A stretch of DNA of 64,000 nucleotides. It comes from JAZKFT01 sp040386335. GTDB taxonomy: Bacteria > Bacteroidota > Bacteroidia > Chitinophagales > Chitinophagaceae. Shown piece after piece: positions 59,652 to 64,000 of this stretch. The notes under the pieces are model-generated. The model saw only the letters and a program-made list of their open reading frames with translations. It made no database searches and was not told the origin of the DNA. Every line of letters begins with the position of its first letter. Positions within the stretch are counted from its first letter, which is position 1. The stretch lies in the NCBI GenBank assembly GCA_040386335.1, contig JAZKFT010000046.1, positions 1 to 64,000 on the forward strand. Reading direction: 5' to 3'. A program made the position numbers and the translations under genes.

Positions 59652-62535
59652 ACCACAACTTTACCCCTTCTATCACTGGTTTTATATTTTGCAGATCAAT
59701 ACTGAATGTTACATTCTTTTGCCACCACTTTGCCCCATTCAGTTCGTTGGGTTCTTTAAACTGTTTGCTCTGGATAATCACCCAGTAAATGTTCAGGAAC
59801 TTCAATACCGGCAGTTGTAAACCGATACTGTACAGAAACCTTGGATCGGGATTGTTTTCCTCCCAGGCTTCGGCATAAGTGCCGATGTCCGTAAATACTT
59901 TTAACGGCACATCACCCGGTAACACAGACAAAGGATTGATACCGGTTGGCACGTCGAAAGCCATATTAAGAGCGGCAAGCCAATTGTCAGTACGGCCTGG
60001 TCTTTGGCTGCTATAGTCGCTGCGGTATTTAAAGCCACCGTCACGTATCATGATCTGTTTGCCTGCAAAATTGGTGTTCTGGTTTCGTTCTATAAAAGGG
60101 TTGCTGTAGGTATAGTCATCTTCACCATTCGCACCATACATTGTGAAATGATAGCGGCTGTTGCCGAAGCTCACCTTGTCTGTTTTCGCCTGGGTATAGA
60201 TGATTTTTCCGGCAAAGAACCGGATGTTTACACCCTGCTTTGCACTGTAATTGAAAAAGTAATTTCCTGTAACGGTTGCCCTTACGAGATCGCCGGTTTT
60301 CTGCAACTGTGCCACTGCTGTATATGGGTACAAATGGCGTTTATTTTCTATACCAAAATTCAGCTGGTGCACTGCCCGGTTTATGGTATTGCCTTTAACG
60401 GCATAATATTGAAAAGTGTCCTGTGGCAGCCGCCGCTGTTTATAATCGAACTGGCCTTGACTAATAAAAAATGATTTCCATTCTATCCATTTAGTGATAT
60501 TGCTGGTGGGGCTGCTTTTGGTAAATTCAGCCTTGATGGATGGCACCACTTTGAAAAAACCACGATAGATCTTTTGATACTGGTCGCCCTCGCCATCGTC
60601 GGTGCTAAACTTAGCAACGGTCAATGCAGGAGTAATGCTGTGAATTTTTTTTTGGACCGGAGAATTGGCAGGAGCGGTATAGAAAGAATAAGATGCTGCA
60701 CCGATAAAACTGAGCTGCTTAGAGCCGGTGGCAAACATAGGTGCCACCGCAAATTTAAACGGATTAGTGGGCAGCCCGATATTGTGTAGCAATGCACCGA
60801 TCATAAACTTATCATAGGCATTAAAACCAATGGCAGGTGCCACTGTAACATATTTTGCCCTGCCATCGAGTGGAGGAAGCAGGCCCACAACTTTCACCGG
60901 CTTTGCAGGCTCGGGGTTATTCAAGCTGCCTTTCAGATGGAGTAATTTAAACAGGTCGTCCAGGTTTTGACCACTCCCTTTTTCTGCAACCTGTTTAAAG
61001 TCTGCAGGCTCAGGGTGTTTCATTTTCCATTGGCTGAAATAGGCCTGCATCAATTCCTTCATTTTTTCTTTGCCAACGGTTTGTTCCAGTTTCTCCATCC
61101 ACAATGCGCCTTTGGAGTAGGCCAGGGCCGCGTAGTTGCTTTTGGTAAGCGCCTCGCTAGTGGTTTCCATGGGTTGATCTTTTCTTGATTCTATTAAGGA
61201 ATATAATAATAATTCTCCGGGATCATCGGGCAACACGCCGCCCCTGAATTCTTTTTTTGGTTTGCTAATGGGCACATAATATGCAGCACTATACTTTCTT
61301 TCATAATAGCTGTTCATGCCTTCATCCATCCAGGCATGGTCGCGTTCGTTGGTGGCTATCATGGCCTGCAACCAGTTGTGGCCTACTTCATGAGCAATTA
61401 CAATATCAAGGTCTCGTTCATCACTGCCCGGCGCATTAATGAGTGTAACGTGCGGATACTCCATACCCCCGATGGCAGTCTTTGGCGGAGCACATACGAT
61501 ACTTATAGTTTTATAAGGATAGTCACCCAATTGCTCCGAGTAAAATTTCAATGAACGGGTGGTGTATTGAATGCTGTTTTTCCAAAGTTTATCCTGGGAA
61601 GGCAGGATAAAGGTGTAAGCATCTATTTTAGGATTGGTAGGCAGGTTTACTATTTCATGCTGTACCATAAAACGCTTGTCTGCAAACCAGGCAAAATCTA
61701 TGACGTTATTGGCTTTGTAATGGATGGTTTTTGTTGCAGCATCTGAAGGCGGGAAATTATCTGCACCGTTCTTCTTCTTTGCAAAAATGTCCTTTTTCTG
61801 TAAGGGGGTTTCTATTTTCGGCGCCATATTCCGGCTTAGTAAAAACTGCTTTTCGGTTTCCTCCTGCAGATCACCGGTGGCAGCTACCACATAGTTTTTG
61901 GGCAGGCTAATAGCCACTTCGTAGTTACCAAAATCATTGTAAAATTCGCCCTGGTCCAGGTAAGGCATCGGGTGCCAGCCTTGCTTATCGTACACTGCCG
62001 GTTTGGGATACCATTGTGTTACCTGGTAACTCTGATCTATATGGCCGCCACGGCTAAAATTCTTTGGCAATTTTATGTGAAAAGGCGTTGTAATGATAAT
62101 GCTTTTACCGGGCAACAGTGGCCGCGGCAACAGCAGTTTGGCAATATCAATATACTGTGGATGATCTTCTAATGTGGCTACCTGGCCTTCTACTTTAAAA
62201 TCGAGTTTGTTAATATAGCCACGGTCTTCGCTATTGCTGAAATAGAAGTCCGAATTGTCGAGTTGCTCCACCATTTGCTCGGCGAAAGCGGTCTTGTCGT
62301 TCTTGAAAGCATTTGGCCAGAGATGGAACCAGATAAAGCGGAGCGTATCAGCGCTGTTGTTTTTGTAGGTAATGGTTTCAAAGCCATCGAGGGTATGCTT
62401 CACGTCGTTGAGCGACACATTAATGTTGAAGTCTACCTGTTGCTGCCAGTAAGGTTTTTGCCCAAAAACATAGCCTGACAGCAGGAAAAACGATAGGAAA
62501 AATAAGAAGGACGATTTTGAAAATATTTTAGACAT
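59650..62535 (-). CDS. M1-family metallopeptidase, exported
   Basis: 961 aa with a signal peptide (SFLFFLSFFLLSGYVFGQ). The zinc site is HEVGHNW...DEGMNSYYE, with the third ligand Glu about 20 residues on, and the exopeptidase motif GGMEYPH precedes it. N-terminal beta domain: LDGFETITYKNNSADTLRFI. The C-terminal 400 residues are beta-rich with many aromatic residues (KQGVNIRFFAGKIIYTQAKT) and may form an outer-membrane barrel-like or repeat domain, a known layout in Bacteroidota M1 proteins. Role: extracytoplasmic peptide degradation. Confidence 0.88.
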   Translation of the reverse strand: MSKIFSKSSFLFFLSFFLLSGYVFGQKPYWQQQVDFNINVSLNDVKHTLDGFETITYKNNSADTLRFIWFHLWPNAFKNDKTAFAEQMVEQLDNSDFYFSNSEDRGYINKLDFKVEGQVATLEDHPQYIDIAKLLLPRPLLPGKSIIITTPFHIKLPKNFSRGGHIDQSYQVTQWYPKPAVYDKQGWHPMPYLDQGEFYNDFGNYEVAISLPKNYVVAATGDLQEETEKQFLLSRNMAPKIETPLQKKDIFAKKKNGADNFPPSDAATKTIHYKANNVIDFAWFADKRFMVQHEIVNLPTNPKIDAYTFILPSQDKLWKNSIQYTTRSLKFYSEQLGDYPYKTISIVCAPPKTAIGGMEYPHVTLINAPGSDERDLDIVIAHEVGHNWLQAMIATNERDHAWMDEGMNSYYERKYSAAYYVPISKPKKEFRGGVLPDDPGELLLYSLIESRKDQPMETTSEALTKSNYAALAYSKGALWMEKLEQTVGKEKMKELMQAYFSQWKMKHPEPADFKQVAEKGSGQNLDDLFKLLHLKGSLNNPEPAKPVKVVGLLPPLDGRAKYVTVAPAIGFNAYDKFMIGALLHNIGLPTNPFKFAVAPMFATGSKQLSFIGAASYSFYTAPANSPVQKKIHSITPALTVAKFSTDDGEGDQYQKIYRGFFKVVPSIKAEFTKSSPTSNITKWIEWKSFFISQGQFDYKQRRLPQDTFQYYAVKGNTINRAVHQLNFGIENKRHLYPYTAVAQLQKTGDLVRATVTGNYFFNYSAKQGVNIRFFAGKIIYTQAKTDKVSFGNSRYHFTMYGANGEDDYTYSNPFIERNQNTNFAGKQIMIRDGGFKYRSDYSSQRPGRTDNWLAALNMAFDVPTGINPLSVLPGDVPLKVFTDIGTYAEAWEENNPDPRFLYSIGLQLPVLKFLNIYWVIIQSKQFKEPNELNGAKWWQKNVTFSIDLQNIKPVIEGVKLW

Positions 62536-62649
62536 ATGGTTCTTTCGTCCTTGGTGGACTTGTACTGTTAACAGATATTTTTTCTACAGAACTTTTGTTC
62601 AGAAATGGAGCCCTTCCCTTTTCAATTTTTAAAGATAAATTTTTTACCC

Positions 62650-64000
62650 CTACTTTCCTTTACCAGTGAAAATGATCCTGATCGTATGGATCATAATCTT
62701 AAAATCCAGCAGGAGACTGATGTTTTCGATGTAAAGAAGGTCGTACTCCATACGTTCCAACATTTCGTCTACGTTGCTGGCATAACCATATTGCACCATA
62801 CCCCAGCTTGTAAGCCCTGGCTTAACCTTTAGCAGGTACTTGTAATAGGGGTTCATGGCATTGATCTGGTCAATATAAAATCTCCGTTCCGGCCTGGGGC
62901 CTACCAGGCTCATGTCGCCTTTTAAAATGTTCCATACCTGTGGCAGTTCGTCCAGCCGCCATTTACGCATCGTTCTTCCCCATTTGGTAATGCGGGGATC
63001 GTTGTCACTGCTTAGTGCAGGCCCGGTGGGTTCTGCATCAGTGATCATACTCCTGAATTTCCAGATCATAAAAGGTTTGCCTTTGAGGCCAACCCTTTCC
63101 TGCTTAAAAAAAACAGGCCCGGGGGATGATAGTTTTACCCTGGTAATTACAAATAGATAAAGGGGTAATAACATAAGAGGAGCAATCGTACTAATGGAAA
63201 TATCAATCAGTCTTTTGATGTTTTGCTGCCATGCCGGCATCAGGCCGGTATGGATGTCGATAAACATGCCGCCCACCACGTTATTGGTCTTTACACTTCC
63301 ATATAAAATGTCGAGGGTGTTGGGAACTAATTTGATGGCCACATCTTTTTCGCTGAGCCGGCTGATCAGCGGGGCTGCCAGTTGTTCTTCATGCTGATCA
63401 AACGCAATAATGACCTGTTCAATATTTTCAGCTTCAATAATGGATTCGGCATCGTTAACAGAGCCTTTGTAAGGAATCCATTTTGAAAGTCCGTTTTTCC
63501 CGGCCCCATTGGTGGTAATAAATCCAACCGGGTACAGACCGGTGGTATAGGCCTGTTTGCTGAGCGCTTCGTAAGCTTTTACAGATTTGATATTATTGCC
63601 TACAAACAAGGTCCGCATTTGTACTTTGCCCCGCCTTATTTGCCGTTTTACTACCGATAAAACAATAGCCCTTCCGGCAAACGTAAAGCTGAAATGCAGG
63701 CCCAGCAAACAAAAAAAGGCTTTGTAGTAATAATTGTAGTTATAGTCGAACCTTGTATCATCTATAAGCAGTACAAAAAAGATGAGCAGGCTGCCAATGA
63801 GGCTGGTGATAAAAGTGGCCGTGAATTCATTGAGCCGTGATTTTTCGTACAGGCTTGTACGATAGCTGCCCGTTAATAAAAATAGGATCAGCCAAAAAAA
63901 TGGTATAATAAACACCACCCTCCAGAAAAAGGGATCGGCAAGAATAGAGTTCATGGTCACCTCGCCAAAAATGAGCTGTCTCCGGATGGCATAAAACAAG
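62650..64000 (-). CDS. Polyprenyl glycosylphosphotransferase (sugar transferase), 5' end cut off
   Basis: At least 435-450 aa; the N-terminus lies past the window edge, since family members have further membrane helices before FYAIRRQLIFGEV. If truncated as seen, the first ATG is at 63954. Several N-terminal helices (VVFIIPFFWLILFLLTGSYR) and a CoA-binding-like domain (RTLFVGNNIKSVKAYEALSK) are followed by the bacterial sugar transferase domain: IKRLIDISISTIAPLMLLPL, SPGPVFFKQERVGLKGKPF, IWKFRSM, WRLDELPQVWNILKGDMSLV, GPRPERRFY. It transfers a sugar phosphate to undecaprenyl phosphate to start exopolysaccharide synthesis. Confidence 0.9.
   Translation of the reverse strand, partial: LFYAIRRQLIFGEVTMNSILADPFFWRVVFIIPFFWLILFLLTGSYRTSLYEKSRLNEFTATFITSLIGSLLIFFVLLIDDTRFDYNYNYYYKAFFCLLGLHFSFTFAGRAIVLSVVKRQIRRGKVQMRTLFVGNNIKSVKAYEALSKQAYTTGLYPVGFITTNGAGKNGLSKWIPYKGSVNDAESIIEAENIEQVIIAFDQHEEQLAAPLISRLSEKDVAIKLVPNTLDILYGSVKTNNVVGGMFIDIHTGLMPAWQQNIKRLIDISISTIAPLMLLPLYLFVITRVKLSSPGPVFFKQERVGLKGKPFMIWKFRSMITDAEPTGPALSSDNDPRITKWGRTMRKWRLDELPQVWNILKGDMSLVGPRPERRFYIDQINAMNPYYKYLLKVKPGLTSWGMVQYGYASNVDEMLERMEYDLLYIENISLLLDFKIMIHTIRIIFTGKGK

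Overview
This window is chromosomal DNA from a member of the Bacteroidota, most likely family Chitinophagaceae (inference). The evidence is A-rich leaders with weak Shine-Dalgarno sequences, some promoters of the TAnnTTTG type, a very long one-protein propeller/GAF/histidine kinase with a LytTR regulator, ECF sigma genes followed by PxGYF-repeat proteins, DUF4230, DUF2911 and DUF1415 proteins, and heavy-metal-binding-domain (HMBD) copper proteins. No rRNA, tRNA, CRISPR array, intact insertion sequence or prophage was seen. The last gene runs off the right edge.

Layout. 0.2-2.3 kb: FeoB iron transporter. 2.4-4.1 kb: AbiE-type (type IV) toxin-antitoxin pair with a 29-nt palindrome at its promoter. 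4.3-7.4 kb: response regulator and multi-PAS histidine kinase. 7.4-9.0 kb: self-complementary short-repeat array, a lipoprotein with three GMNPxHGQPGHRCDI repeats, YccF. 9.3-12.2 kb: restriction-modification island (HNH nuclease, C5 methyltransferase, DUF3883 nuclease, and the truncated start of a vsr gene). 12.4-16.1 kb: ChaN-like protein, a DUF559 nuclease gene bracketed by inverted repeats, two paralogous membrane proteins, exonuclease III. 16.7-21.6 kb: ECF sigma operon, VWA protein, TatD, NarL-type regulator. 22-27 kb: LytTR two-component system. 27.4-33 kb: repeat-rich surface protein, GMC oxidoreductase with its small subunit, HicBA. 34-40.1 kb: hexuronate/2-keto-3-deoxygluconate catabolism (aldehyde dehydrogenase, ExuT-like transporter, KDPG aldolase, KDG kinase, YhcH). 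40.1-42.8 kb: palindromic repeats and small housekeeping or unknown genes. 42.8-52.7 kb: copper-resistance island, then two DUF4230 proteins. 52.8-57.6 kb: IspD and an encapsulin locus. 57.7-64 kb: Rpn-like nuclease, FemAB-like acyltransferase, M1 peptidase, sugar transferase.

The most exciting system is at 53.5-57.6 kb. A family 2A encapsulin shell gene overlaps by 17 nt the gene for a SufS-type cysteine desulfurase carrying about 286 extra N-terminal residues of low complexity with repeated motifs, which looks like a cargo-loading tail. A cysteine synthase is transcribed divergently. Together they suggest a protein nanocompartment for cysteine and sulfur metabolism. The copper island is also notable: nine HMBD modules and two HMA-type modules over six proteins, including a multicopper oxidase fused to a CopB-like barrel and an AraC regulator with its own CxxC metal-binding-like domain.

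The least explained signal is non-coding. At least eight genes are followed directly after their stop codon by word-like short-period repeats. The unit differs at every locus, and four of the eight carry an inverted partner arm. Four other dispersed repeat families occur: two long palindromes at 40.1-40.4 kb with a relative at the left edge, three 60-nt palindromic copies around the DUF559 gene, three 57-nt copies around the HicBA locus, and a 25-bp hairpin between the DUF4230 genes.
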